Origin: Microstegium vimineum
Lineage: Eukaryota > Streptophyta > Magnoliopsida > Poales > Poaceae
Assembly: GCA_022036555.1 (NCBI GenBank)
Contig: CM039119.1
Location: 5,332,001-5,396,000, forward strand
Length of the DNA stretch: 64,000 nucleotides
Reading direction: 5' to 3'
The translations under genes and the position numbers were made by a program. Below, one piece after another: positions 22,545 to 34,235 of this stretch (positions are counted from its first letter, which is position 1; each line of letters opens with the position of its first letter). The notes under the pieces are model-generated. The model ran no database searches and was not told where the DNA came from. It saw only the letters and a list, made by a program, of their open reading frames with translations.

Positions 22545-24060
22545 TACCGTCCATGCTTCTTGCCTCCTTCAATCCTCATCACGACCTCTGGATCTAAGTT
22601 CTCGGAGCTCGGGTCATAGTCATCACCATGGAGAGAACTTGCCACATGCGTGTACTCGCTGATGTAGGCGTAGGCGGCTGGGTTGGTGTACGCAGAGGGT
22701 GGGTCGTCCGGGTTGTAGGAGACGTTGGACGTCGCCTTGCCCTTGTGGGACATAGCAAACGGTTGGAAGGTGTTGCACGACTGACCCGTATGTGAATCCG
22801 ACTGCAAGATAGACATCAGGAAGATTAGAAATCATGTAGAATTGAGCGTCAGAATAAAAAGAATGAATTCAAGTACCCATGCTTGTCCATATGTGGTGAG
22901 GTTACGGCTGCCTTGATGGTGCGGTACCCCTGGCATCTGCAAACGCCGCTCCCGGGCAGCGTTGTGCGTTGCGGCCTACTCGACTCTGCACCACCTGTCC
23001 ACAATCGCCTTCCAACACTCGAGATACGAGGCGCACCACCAAGGACACATTTTACATTACCAAGTATACATATTAGATGAACAACTTAAGACTACTTAAT
23101 CTCAAAAAGAAATAAATATTAATGTTGTTTATCTACCATCATGTACTAGGAATGTGTAAGCCTCATGCATCGTGTGTCCGTCTTGGTAACCTTCTCTCCA
23201 AGGACGGACCTGTGGTAAGTGACGATGGCCTGGAGGCGCGACTCGTAATGGGTGTCCACAACGAGCTTTCTGCAAGCTTTGGAAAGCACTGCCTCCACCT
23301 TATCCTCATGTCCCTCCTGACATTTGAAATAAAGCTGCATAGAGACACGATATTCCATCCATTATTTCAAGAAAACTTCAATGAATACCATGTATTGAGG
23401 AAAGTGGTGCGATGAACACTTACCCAAAAGTCATGCTTCACCTGCGCCGCCTTGTTTCCAACTATGCTCTCGGGGTCATTGGCGTAGTGCTCAAAGGTGT
23501 AGGCCAACTCGTTCTTCTCGGCAAACAGAACCAGGCCAGAAAATTGGGTCTTGCACAGAAGTCCCAGAATGCCATTGATATGGCGTACGAGACTAGCACC
23601 ACCGGACACAATCGTCCAGTTCCTGCATAAGTGATTGAGAACAAATATTAGTTTCAACTTCATTTTTCAACATATCTTATGAACAAGTATTGATAACACG
23701 TAAAGTTACTTACTTTTGCCCTTCAGGACGAATCACCGGGCGCAGATGAAACGCCGGTGGAGGAGGGAGGCTCGCAGGACCTCGCATGTACGGACCCAAC
23801 GAAGTAGAGGAACCAGAAGCCTGCTCCTCCTCCCTGGCTTCGTCGTCCTCATCACCGTCCCCATCCCCGTCCCCGTCCTCCTGCTCCTCCTCCTCCTACT
23901 CCTCCTCATGCTGCTCCTTCTGCTCCTCGTCCTCCACCGGCGTGGGAGGACGAGGCTGCCACTTCCTACGACTCCTGCTGCCCTCTACGGATAGGTTCTC
24001 CTCTGTGCGGCATGTCCTCTAGTAGATGGAGGCAACGTTCCTCTGACGACTGTCCACCAT

Positions 24061-24270
24061 CTTTTCTCAATCACCTACAATTGGAAATAATAAACAATAG
24101 CTAATTAGTAAATAAAAGATTAATTAACAAGCAATTAAAAACAGGGAGGAATTGACGATATTTGTCGAACGATGAATATTTTTCACCCTTCTGCAACCAA
24201 ATAAACTGTAGACGTGCCTTGTATATTGAGCATGAGAACTTCCCGTGAACACACCATGCGCAGAATAACC
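24061..24270. other. 5' region of the CACTA gene or flank
   Basis: AT-rich, with no coding signal and no CTTTGCCGAGAG subterminal words. It does not look like the right end of the CACTA element that starts at 8030. Confidence 0.4.
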
Positions 24271-24529
24271 CACTAGAGGAACTTTAGTCCCGGTTCGTAG
24301 CACCAACCAGACTAAATGGGTTAGTATTACTAACCGGGACTAAAGGATCAAGGGCATTTAGTCTCGATTCGTAACACCAACCAAGACTAATGTACATTTT
24401 TTAATTCGGGTTGGTATTACCAACCAGGACTAAAGTTCCTTCAAAGCCCATAAAACTTAACACATTAGTCCCAGTTTGAACAATAACCGGGACTAATGTG
24501 CTGTACCGAAAGTCTATTCTCTACTAGTG
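24271..24529. mobile_element. Small CACTA-type element (TTTAGTCCCGGTT family)
   Basis: Starts CACTAGAGGAACTTTAGTCCCGG and ends CTATTCTCTACTAGTG. Inside are five or so copies of TAGTCCCGGTT / AACCGGGACTAA in alternating orientation, the subterminal motif of a widespread grass CACTA family. The 3-bp flanks (ACC and CTT) do not match, so it is either mutated at the ends or a terminal fragment. Confidence 0.6.
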
Positions 24530-27228
24530 CTTGTACTTCTCCCAAAGTTCTATCTCTATTAGAATGGAAAAAATATTTTGGAACCATGATTTGTTGCCAT
24601 TTCGACATGCGTTAATTAACATGAACATGTGTCCGATTCACTTCGCAATATATGATGGAGGCAACGCAACGCAGGGAAGCAAAGGGCGGAGCCTACTGAA
24701 AAGATGTCTGCTGCCATGCATGCGCTGGACCAACTTTTTGTAAATGGGCAAGTGGATGTGGCTATATATATATAGACTTGTATATTCAAATTTATTTGCC
24801 GATAATAGACCATGGCTTCCATTGGCATCAATTATCAGCTGCTCGATCCCTCCGGCCAAGTCAAAAACTCTCGATGCCTTGCTTTGACACAAGGAAGGGA
24901 TAAACACTAGCGGGCACCTCACGTGCACTCACAACAGCATAAGTACATGTAGCACATATGCTGGGCATCAAGTCTATCACGCTTTCATGGTGGCCGATGA
25001 CTAGTTCTCAGGCAGACACAGTAAAAGAAAGTGATGTACGATTAGTTTGTGAACAATCTAGCTAGGCAAGGCCGTCCAAGCATTTGCACTCAGGACTCAG
25101 GAGGGACGCCACCAGGTGTGTGTACATGTCTAGATTGCCCTGCGTTGTTGGCAAGTGTGGGGTACTATCTCTAGACGTTAACAGCGGAAGACAAACAACA
25201 TGTTGGGCTTGGAAAAGCTAGGCAAGAGAGGTCAAAAGTATAAACATTTGTAGAATTGTTCAGTTGGTGATTCAGTCTTCTACACCCTATAAATACTTAA
25301 TACGGTGGCATGTATTTGTTCATAAAATTAAATTTGGGTACTATCTCTTTATAAACCGAGTCTATAAATATTTCCCAAAACAACACGGTCCAAATTTTTT
25401 CACAAATTAACATTATCTTTAGTGGAATCAAACAAGCCTCCAACTTATATGGGATGCAAAAATATATGACACAGACATAAATAATTAAGCCACGGACAAG
25501 TCGATCATATTTGGATGGAATCATGAAAGTGTTTTAATGTTTGAAGATCATGTTAATAAATCCAAAAAAATATTATTACTGAGTCCTCAAAGCCCCTAAA
25601 ATACTGATACTTTAGCTATTCTATTCTCACTGCGATCACCAGCTCGATTCATATCACCGGATGCTAAATCCTTGGAGTTTGGTGATTCTCTTCTAAACCA
25701 GAGCTTACCATCTCGATTCATCACTTGATGCTAAATCATTCAAAGGTTTGTGATTTTCTTTTAGACTCTAGCTATTTATTGAGCTGTATAACTACAGAAT
25801 GCTTTAGTGGCCACTGGAAAAATCACCAGAACTTGAGGGCCTCTTACCTGATCTTTAATTTGCTTTTATTACATAACTCATCGGGTATTCCACTGTCTTA
25901 TCTACCTTCAATAAGAGAGTAAACTTGATCGCTTACATGAACTTCAAAAAAGATAGAATGGAGTAACCTAATATGCTAGTATAGAAAAAATATACATAAG
26001 CATATTGACATATGAATGTAGTGCGCATTTGCTTCTATATGCAACACCATATTTTTATACAAATGTTGAAGCCTTATTATATGTGAATTGGATGAAATTT
26101 GTGCGAATACGTGGTGCTTGTGATTTCTGTGAATTGAATCCAATTTGATTCAAACACCAAAATTTATCTAAATTAAATTAAAGTTGACCGTGTTGGTCCT
26201 GCTTACTACTGCTGGTCGGTAGGTTCAACTAAGGGTACAAAATAACACAAAAGGTTAATTAATGCTTACAACAGATGGTACGAGTAGTATTTTACAAGAA
26301 CCAATTATGCAAAATGTGTTCTTCCATCGAAGTTCTAGATCTAACGGAACATGTATAAGATTGGTACCAAAAGTTCATACTTAGCTAGAACCAATAGTAT
26401 TGATGGAAGATTGGGATTTTCACAATCTCAGGTGGCTACTGAATTACATCAAAGGACATTTCTTCAAAATGTTGGTTTCTATCAATTCCAAAAGCACCAC
26501 ACAATTCGTTTATAACTACCATTTACTAGAGAAATGCATACCCCCATGGTGGTAAATACCCACCTGCTTCAGAATTCCTAAAGTAGGAAAAACATTTCTA
26601 GAGGACCTGATGCCTTAACTTTACTTGCTACTTTTAGACATGTATTCATTGCCAAGTTCATTGCATTGAAGCTATTTGCATCTCTTTGCCTGCTTCTTGA
26701 CATGACCATACTAGTATTCATGCTTTAGTGCTCTCCCAGTCTTTAATGGCAGCGGTCTGCGAGTGCTGATATGTAATGGCGCATAAAATATTTCTGGTTA
26801 TTCATAGAATGACCGACTATGCTCGAACTTGAATGGCAAACTTTAAAAAGGAAAAATTCTTCTAATAAAGTTGACATGATTGTGACAAAAAATAATATAA
26901 AAGTTCGAACTACTAGGTAATCAAACTTAAGGCGTGTTTGGAAGTCTAGTGATTCATTTCACCTAGAAGAGACTTCCAATTGTATTTTGGTGTGCACACC
27001 AAAACCCTTGGAACTTCATGTTTGGTTTGCATGAGTAATTATTTATGAACCATGGAAAAAATAGAATATAGAAGCATTAGATAGTCTCTACTTTGCGAGA
27101 AGGGATTTGAGAAATCAAAATCCAAACGTCAAGTGGTAGGCCATAAAATCAGCCACCATTGCTAGTGTCTGGTGCCTAGTTCCGAACGTAACTCAGAATG
27201 AGCAAAGCTGAGCTTCACCAATGGATGC
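24530..27228. other. Intergenic, nothing firmly recognised
   Basis: A 2.7-kb AT-rich stretch with only short frames and no family motif. 26935-27132 has weak inverted ends (GGCGTGTTTGGAAG and AATCCAAACGTC) that could be a decayed hAT- or PIF-type MITE. Confidence 0.45.
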
Positions 27229-27233
27229 CCTTC

Positions 27234-30200
27234 TGTGACAACCCGAGTTTTCAAAACACACAAAAATCTCAACTTTTTAAAATTTTCTTAGATAGCCCAT
27301 GTTTGATGTTTGCATAATAGGAAACCCTACCTAGTTGCACAAGTAGATCCCATTAGAGTTAGTTATAGTGGCATAAGCATCTCATCTAATTAACTTGACC
27401 TTGTTTTGCTTCTTATGGTTTATGGGTGCTAACTAAGTAAGCTGACTAAATTTGTTTTGGAATTAAAAGAGAAAGGAAAGGGAGAGGGCTTGGCCTTGGG
27501 CGCCAACCAACCAGCCCAACTCGCCCACCAGGCCAGCAGTCAGTCCAGCAGACCCCCTCCCTGGCGTGGCCCAGCACGTAGCGCCAGCCCAGCGCCTCAG
27601 CCCGCCCTGCGCTACCCCACGCTCCGGCCCGGTTCGACCGCGAGCCCAGCCGCACTGCCTCCACTCCGCTCCCACGCACGCCGCCCCGATTCCAGCGCAG
27701 AAGCGCACAGACCGCATACCGGCCTTCACCCCTCCCCTCTCCTAACCTCGCTGACATGTGGGCCATGGGGACCCACATGTCATCCCCTTCCTTGGCCTCC
27801 CGTCCTCTGCTTTTCCCCTCGGCAGAAAAGCAGAGCTCGCCGATGGGAGCCAGCGTGCAGCCATGCCCGCGCCAAGGCACGGGCCCAGGCGCCAGTGGTA
27901 GCCGCAGCCGCGCCTTCCCTCCCTCGCAACCGCCCCCGCTCGGCGCCAAACGCCGGCTGACGCCGCCTGCGCTGACGCTACCGCCGTCACGGTGGTGACG
28001 CCGCCGCAACTCCCTTTTGACCGACGTTCGAAATTGGGAGCGCCACGCCGTTCGAGCTCTCCTCCGCTCCCCCCAAAACCCTAGACGAGGCCCCTGGATC
28101 GCCCTACACGTGCCCCCTTCACCCATACCGCCGTTCACTGCCTCCCCCATGTCCGACTCGGCTTTATAAGGCCGAGCTCCCTCGCGCCGCGCCTCCCCTA
28201 GCCCCAGCCGCCACACCTGTGGCCGCACCCTCACCATGCTACAGAAGGAAGGAAGAAGGCGGAGAGGGAGGAAGGGAGGAGGAGGCGGAGGCCATCCACA
28301 CGACGCCGTCCGAGCTTGCCGATCGTCGTTGCCGCGCCGTCGACTACTTCGACGTTGCGGTTCGGCACTGCACGGCACGGCTTCGCCTCGCCACGGCATC
28401 AACTCGCCCTGCACCGCTAGCCTCCTACCCCGCCACCCACGGTGAGTCGCCACACCCCGACTCGCTCTGCTGTCCGCGCTCGCCATGGCCGGGCCTTGCC
28501 ATGGCGAGATCACGTTCCAACCACACCACGCCTCTTGGGTTTCAAACATCGGCACAACTACCTCCACCGTCTCCACGGAGCCCCCCAAACACCCCACCTC
28601 AGCCCCCAACACCCACGGAGCAGGGCCCGCCGTGTTCGCCTCGCCGGCGCGGCCGAGTTCTGCGAGCACCAGTGTGTCGCAGCTGTTCCACCACACTCCG
28701 GCTGCCCTGCTCGCCGGGGAGGGGCCGTTGAGGTTCGCCACCACCGCGCGCACACAACCGACTCACCTATGGAAGCCGCGCACGACCCTACCACCCTGAC
28801 CCCGAGCGCTGTCGCCGTTCGAGCCATCGCGACGTACCGCAGCGCATCTTGCCGCGACGCGCGCGCCTTCGCTGAACCCCTGTCCACACCCGCACACTCC
28901 GGACCGCCAAGCGCTCGCCAAACGCCGCTTCGGCCACAACCCCGCTGAGCCTTGGACCTCGCCGCCGTTGCGTCGTGCGCCGCCGCCGCGGTTCTACCAC
29001 ACCACCGTAACTAGGGACCCGAGGAGGGCGCCCTGCCGCTTAGGCAAGCCCGAGCGAAGACGTCGGCCGGCCGGGGAGCAGAGGAGAAGGAAGAGGCAGA
29101 GCCGTCCTACGTGCACGCGCACACACGGCACACGGCGTGCTCGCGCCTGGAGCAGAGCAGAGGAGCCCGGCGCACCCCAGCGCGGGTCCACCATGGACCG
29201 GGAGTGGAGAGGGAGAGAAGGACGTGGGCGGGCAAGCAGACCCCGTCCACGGTGGACCGTCCACGCCCCCACCAAGCCGGGAAGGGGGAGAGTGGGGCCT
29301 CGCGTGAAGCGGCCGGCCCAAGGAAGAGTGGGGAGAGGGAAGAGGAAAGAGGGAAGGCCGCGCACGTGTGGGCTTTAGCGCCGGCGTGGCCCAGTCGAAG
29401 AAGGCCGAAGCCCCGCAGCCGTAGGTAGCAGCCCGAAAGCTTGCCACCGAGCCCAGTAGAACCACCATCCGGCCCAAGTCCCCTATGCCTCCTTTTCCAT
29501 TTAAAAATTGACTTTGAAGGCTTAGAAGAATTCATAGGAATAGCATGCATTTTCGGAAAATTGTAAACTTGGTGTCCAAATCTTTCTAAAACCAACCCTA
29601 GGTTTTAGGCCTGTGTTTGAGTGATTTTGGGTCTTCTCGTTCTCTATTTGCATCTTTGTGATTATCTGTAGAATTGTCTAAGTCGTGGTTGTGTTGCGGA
29701 TTCAGACCCGGAGGAGCCGACCGCTGACGAGGAGGACCCAGACTACACAGAGGACGCTGGCGACGACTGGACAGGTGCCACGTCCCACCCACCATCGTAG
29801 CACCTATTAGACATATCATGTTACTGAGTAGATTGCTAGCGCTTTACTTTATGCAATTGCTTTGTATAGGTTGCATGGTAGATTGTTTGCAAAGCCGATA
29901 CCTTGTCACAACCTTTCCCCTGCACACTCGCTTATAGGATAGACACCGCTTATATTTACCATGTCACATGCTCTATTCACGCTTTTACCTTGATGATTAG
30001 AGGACTTGCTTGTGCGTGGTTTAGGCACGGTATGCCGCTATGTTATGGTAACAACTGGGGAGATCTTGGCGTGTGTTTTGGGTGTGTGGTGAGGGTCGAG
30101 TCGATCGGACAGGTTGCACGACGAGTCCGGGGGACGAGTCTTGCCGGGGGTGCGACCTGGGCATCCCCATGAGAGGTACCTGTGGCGGGTACATGTGTTC

Positions 30201-31359
30201 TGAAGAGATCCCGGGGCAAGCCCCAGGATAGAGGTGCTGTGATGGCACGGGGGAGGACCCCAGCTGGAGGAGACGACCTGTCTGATCACACCTAGGATCT
30301 GGAATAGCAAGGGAATCGGAACCATGAGCTTTATTCGTGCACACCATTCATCCCTGAATGGGCGGGGTGCGGATGTCGATCGGTTTGGGCGATACCATTA
30401 CTGCCAGATTGTTAGGTGATAAGGGTGGGTGGTGCCGTCGTGGGGACCGCACCATCCTAGATGCGCAGTACCACGTTGGCCAGGTGCTGCGTCTCCCAGT
30501 CTCAGTTTGCCGGTGCGCCGGGGAGCCCCAGGGCTGAGTGGCAGGATGGTGTCGTTCCGGATAGAGCGATAGCTCGTTATTGGCTTAGGCGTTGCGCAAC
30601 GTCGATGATGGCGATCTTGTAGGTACAGGTGTACACACTCTGCAGAGTTGATCGATCTATACGTATAGTCGTGTCCTCGGTTATGGACATCTTGTGACCT
30701 ACGCCTCGCTTGCTTTAGAGAGATGAGTCCTTTCTTTTCTCCCCCTGGGTTTTATAGGATCCGGCTGTGAGCCGCTGAGGCAAGGACGAGAGGGAGTTGT
30801 CCTTGTCGTCTAGAGAGTGTGTGTGAGATGTGTGTGGATGGGATGGATGTGTGTGAGAAGTGTGTTAAAAATTGATATACAACTTACTTTACTATTACTT
30901 TACTTAATAAACCTGCATAGGAAAACCCACAACCAGATATAGGTTCTTTTCTCTACCCCCTTGCATACCACTTTCCACAAAGCAATACACAAAGCATAGG
31001 GTGGGAGCTAGTGGCCAGTACAAATCGTACTGAAAGATTTTGGATTCAGGTGACGAGCCGGAGGACGAGTTCGAGGACGTCGACCCGGAGGAGTAGGGTT
31101 TCGTGCTGCGCTCAAGTCGGAGATGCTGAAGATCTACGCTTCCCTTCGTTGTTCTTTCTGCTGCGTGCTCGTGTGATTCCGCCTAGGTGGTGATGTAATA
31201 AATAAATTAGACTGGTTAATGTACTCTTTTAATTCAGAATTCGTATATGACAATGATTATCGACTGTAATTTGATAATGCGATGGGATGATCTTCGAGAC
31301 TATCGTGTTATAATTCGCATATGTGGATTTTCCCTTCGAGGAAAATCGAGATCGTTACA
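27234..31359. mobile_element. Solo LTR (about 4.1 kb) of a large LTR retrotransposon
   Basis: Begins TGTGACAACCCGAG and ends GAGATCGTTACA, flanked by the 5-bp duplication CCTTC (27229-27233 and 31360-31364). 27480-29480 is strongly GC-rich and gives long false frames on both strands. A TATA box, GCTTTATAAGG, lies at about 28161-28171 inside it. The right third is less GC-rich. There is no internal domain, so it is a solo LTR. Its architecture (TG...CA with TGTRAC-type ends, GC-rich promoter half) parallels the solo LTR at 2726-5733, but the sequences are different families. Confidence 0.85.
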
Positions 31360-31364
31360 CCTTC

Positions 31365-32631
31365 TATTCGGTACCTCTTGACAAGGTCCACTTTTATAAA
31401 GCAATCATTCCATACTTCCTGACAAGGTCCCCAGGATGGTCTGCATGTGCATGCATTGTGCAGAAATAGAACTTCTGTGTAGAGGCCCTACCATATAGCA
31501 ATAGTACCGCTTAGAGAAACTTAACATAGCCTGTTCGATTGAATGTTCAGAACACACGTCGACTATCCACTATTCCACTATCGCGGATAGCTACCACACC
31601 ACGGTGGGTAGTTACCAACCGTTTCAGAAAATTCACTCTGCCTCTCTCTCTATATAAAACTCTCATTTACTCCTAGAAATTGAATTGAGAGTATGCATGC
31701 GGATGCAAATGGCGTAGTATCACTTCCTATTTTTGTACCCAAGAGTAATCATTTTTCAGGGAAGAGACAAGGCAAAAGAAGCAAGTCCCAATAGATGTGA
31801 CCGCTATTAGCATATCATGATGAGAGTCGCTCTGGCTTCTATCGAAAGTTGAGATAGAGTCACACATAAAGGTCATTCTAACATGGTTCCAGTAACAAAC
31901 ATCAAGCAAATAACATCTCATATATAGTAGGAATATAAGTATAGTTACCATTACCGAATTGATCTCATGAGTTAAACATCAAATACACAATATTCATATT
32001 AGAAATAGATGGACATATGAAAATATTTATTAAATTCGATTGCCCTCTAGGTGTAATACCTTTGCAACATGAGTAAGGAATACATGAAGATCTTTAGTCT
32101 CAGTTTGTGTTCCAAACTTTAAATATAAAAACTCAAATCAAGAGTAATACCTTATTAATACAAACTAGGAATATGTAATACTTTTGCAACATGAGTAAAG
32201 AATGCATGCATTCGTAATACAGACAGGGAGCAATATATATATATCATCACTACCGACTCATTAATAAATCCTATGTTTCTCGCAGTAAGAGCATCTCCAA
32301 GAGTTTCTAAAACCCACTCCCAATCTTGATTTTTTTTGGCAAGATTAAAAAATTACTCTCCAACAACTCCCTATCTCAATTTTCAATCTTTTCGCAGTTG
32401 GGAAATCTGACTAAATCATGCAAAAAATATACCTGTGCGTATCAATCGACCAATTTGGAAGAACGTGTGGGAAAATTAGGAGTAGGACAGAGTTTTCAAT
32501 GAAAATGTATAAGAAGAGAAGGAGAATATTTGATTGGTCAGAGTGATTTGGAAATAGTTTAGGATTTCTGATGCAAAATTATCTTCTATAATTTTTAGGC
32601 GAGATTTTGAAAAATATTGGAAGAAACTAAC
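31365..32631. other. Intergenic, nothing firmly recognised
   Basis: AT-rich. The segment after 32285 begins GAGCATCTCCAAGAG, a word typical of one end of grass MITEs, but no matching second end was found. No gene is supported. Confidence 0.45.
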
Positions 32632-32812
32632 CACTACCAAAATGGTGGAGTTCTCCTAGTGTTTTAAGTAGTAATTAAATACTACCACTAATTATAGCAC
32701 ATGAAAATTTCACTAGGAGATATTTAGTAGGGAAAGTTTGTACTAAATTTTTAACTACCAAAACACTAGGAGAAGCCCACCTCACTAGGAAAAGTTTAAT
32801 ATTTTGATAGTG
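32632..32812. mobile_element. Miniature CACTA-like element
   Basis: A 181-bp element starting CACTACCAAAATGGTGG and ending TATTTTGATAGTG, with a 3-bp AAC on each side (32629-32631 and 32813-32815). Inside are CTAGTGTTTTAAGTAGTA and its near-complement. CACTA transposons make 3-bp duplications, so this fits a very short non-autonomous member. Confidence 0.7.
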
Positions 32813-33123
32813 AACAAATATGCTCCTAATAATGTTTCTAGCCACTTTTAAATAAAACTTATTGATTTACCATTTGTTTTTTGGAATTATTAGAGATTCT
32901 GTAACGGTACAAGGGCTTTTTGCGTAGTGTTAATTCTAGCTGATGCATTCTCAAAACAATGTAGCTGTGAACAAATATGCTCCTAATAATGTTTCTAGCC
33001 ACTTTTAAATAAAACTTATTGATTTACCATTTGTTTTTTGGAATTATTAGAGATTCTGTAACGGTACAAGGGCTTTTTGCGTAGTGTTAATTCTAGCTGA
33101 TGCATTCTCAAAACAATGTAGCT
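32810..33123. repeat. Exact 157-bp tandem duplication
   Basis: Unit 1 is 32810-32966 and unit 2 is 32967-33123. Both start GTGAACAAATATGCTCC and end AACAATGTAGCT. I found no difference between the copies. The array begins at the last three bases of the neighbouring mini-CACTA. Each unit contains GGGCTTTTTGCGTAGTG, a CACTA-like terminal word. Confidence 0.92.
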
Positions 33124-33159
33124 AGCTTTATTTCCTGTTTAGAGAAGAATTTTTTTATG

Positions 33160-33400
33160 ATGCGGATCTGAGCCACGTCTAGTGCGACAACCACCAGAAT
33201 CCTAGATCTCAGCAGGTGAGCAGTGAGCGCACCTCAATTTTGTCGTATTCAGTCGTACGGGAAAGCTTATTCTCCTCAGCAACAGTCACAAGTAGGCCAA
33301 GCCAGATCAGTGCTACTCCTACTTTATTCGTACAGTACGATGTTATTCATCTGTCCTTTTCATACTGTTGGCGTGTCTCAAATATTTTGTCCACTACCCA
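33160..33400. repeat. Downstream flank of C2H2 gene 2, homologous to 780-1050
   Basis: Shares ordered blocks with the flank of gene 1, such as GAGCCACG, CTAGTGC, CAACCACCAGAAT, TTGTCGTATTCAGTCGTAC and CAGTACGATGTTA. It is the other half of the segmental duplication. Confidence 0.65.
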
Positions 33401-33499
33401 ACTGTGAGAGTACATGAATGGTTATATTGATTTTTGCGAAAAAACAAACCTAGCCATTGTTTGATTCTAAATTATAAAATGTTTCAAATTTTCCTATAG

Positions 33500-33684
33500 A
33501 GTGTGTTTAGGATTGCCCTGCTTCACGTTGTTTAGCCAAACGGTTTTAGCTTCACACACATAGTTCGAGAAAAAAAAAGATAAAGTTATAAGAGCACCTA
33601 AAGAGATACTTTACAAACTCCAGTTTTTTGTGGAGCTACCTACTCCACGGTGGAGTTTACAAAGAGCAGAGTCCCAAACACCCC
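33500..33684. mobile_element. MITE (GTGTTTGGGA / TCCCAAACAC family)
   Basis: Left end GTGTGTTTAGGATTGCCCTGC, right end GCAGAGTCCCAAACACCCC, imperfect inverted repeats. Inside is CTCCAGTTTTTTGTGGAGCTAC, a hairpin-like word typical of this abundant grass MITE family. Target duplication unclear. Confidence 0.5.
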
Positions 33685-34235
33685 TAATGACTTTTGCTAT
33701 ACATTTAGATCTATATTATTTTAAATACATGATAAAAACAATGTATTTACAGAACTAAAACAAGTTAGCTCTGTAAATTACAACTGAGGGAGTACTAGAT
33801 ATGCAAACTTTTGGCATATATAGTGCACGATCTACAGAGGTCTCCTTTTATTTTTCGGGTACAGGAAACACATGATCATCAACATAGAATATGAGCTCCA
33901 TTGAGCCGGATTCGAAACAACTGCAGCTCCGTCATCAATGCTTAATAAACTAAAGTATATATTGACCAACCAAGACATTATATTACACACTGGAGTGTAT
34001 ATATATACTGATCACGTCGATCGACGACTCGAGACGCCTGAGTGCCTGACGGGATAGTGGTAGCGTGGTACAGTTCAACTATATATAGCAATTAACTACA
34101 CATGACAAATCATATTACTGCATTATTAGTTACTCCTAATAAAGTACTAGTCACACAGCAAAAGATCCATATGAACGAAGCTTGATTGGGGCAAGATAGA
34201 TATAGATATGTAGATATATATGTAAAGCTCAAGGT

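Larger units (their letters stand above)
8030..24060 (-). mobile_element. CACTA (En/Spm) element, interrupted by the copia element 9484-22544
   Basis: The left terminus starts CACTACTGAAAACGCAG at 8030, followed by a 500-bp subterminal region with many CTTTGCCGAGAG / CTCTCGGCAAAG words in both orientations, as CACTA transposases require. A TNPA-like gene on the minus strand fills the interior in two pieces, 24060-22550 and 9483-9023, which join exactly when the retrotransposon is removed. No TNP2-type transposase and no matching right terminus were found; 24060 is only the start of the gene. The element is probably non-autonomous or truncated on the right. The native element part is about 3 kb. 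Confidence 0.8.
9023..24060 (-). pseudogene. TNPA-like / plant En-Spm transposase gene of the CACTA element, split by a retrotransposon
   Basis: A multi-exon gene on the minus strand. Exon 1 is about 24060-23714 (acidic Glu/Asp run, then RPVIRPEGQ). Exon 2 is 23622-23424 (NWTIVSGGASLV ... KAAQVKHDFW). Exon 3 is about 23335-23155 (HYESRLQAIVTYHRSVLGEK). Exon 4 is about 23060-22877 (PHHQGSRNL). Exon 5 is 22801-22550 and ends PEVVMRIEGGKKHGR. After the 13-kb insertion the exon resumes at 9483 with YYLGDGVIN and TPSLSHIRARSTDSS, and a last exon at about 9255-9023 is Gln/Glu/Met-rich. The motif order is that of the plant Ptta/En/Spm transposase family (PF03004), which binds subterminal repeats. 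Introns 1 and 2 have good GTAAGT donors. In-frame stops in exon 1 (CTACTAGAGG region near 24020), in exon 4 and in the last exon show that it was decaying apart from the insertion. Confidence 0.8.

Noticed and set aside
24271..24529. Right terminus of the CACTA element that starts at 8030
   Set aside because: The terminal sequence (CACTAGTAGAGAATAG) and the subterminal word (TAGTCCCGG) differ from those at 8030, so it belongs to another family.
27446..28753. 435-codon open frame on the minus strand
   Set aside because: It lies in the GC-rich half of a solo LTR, where long frames exist on both strands. Low-complexity residues and no family motif.
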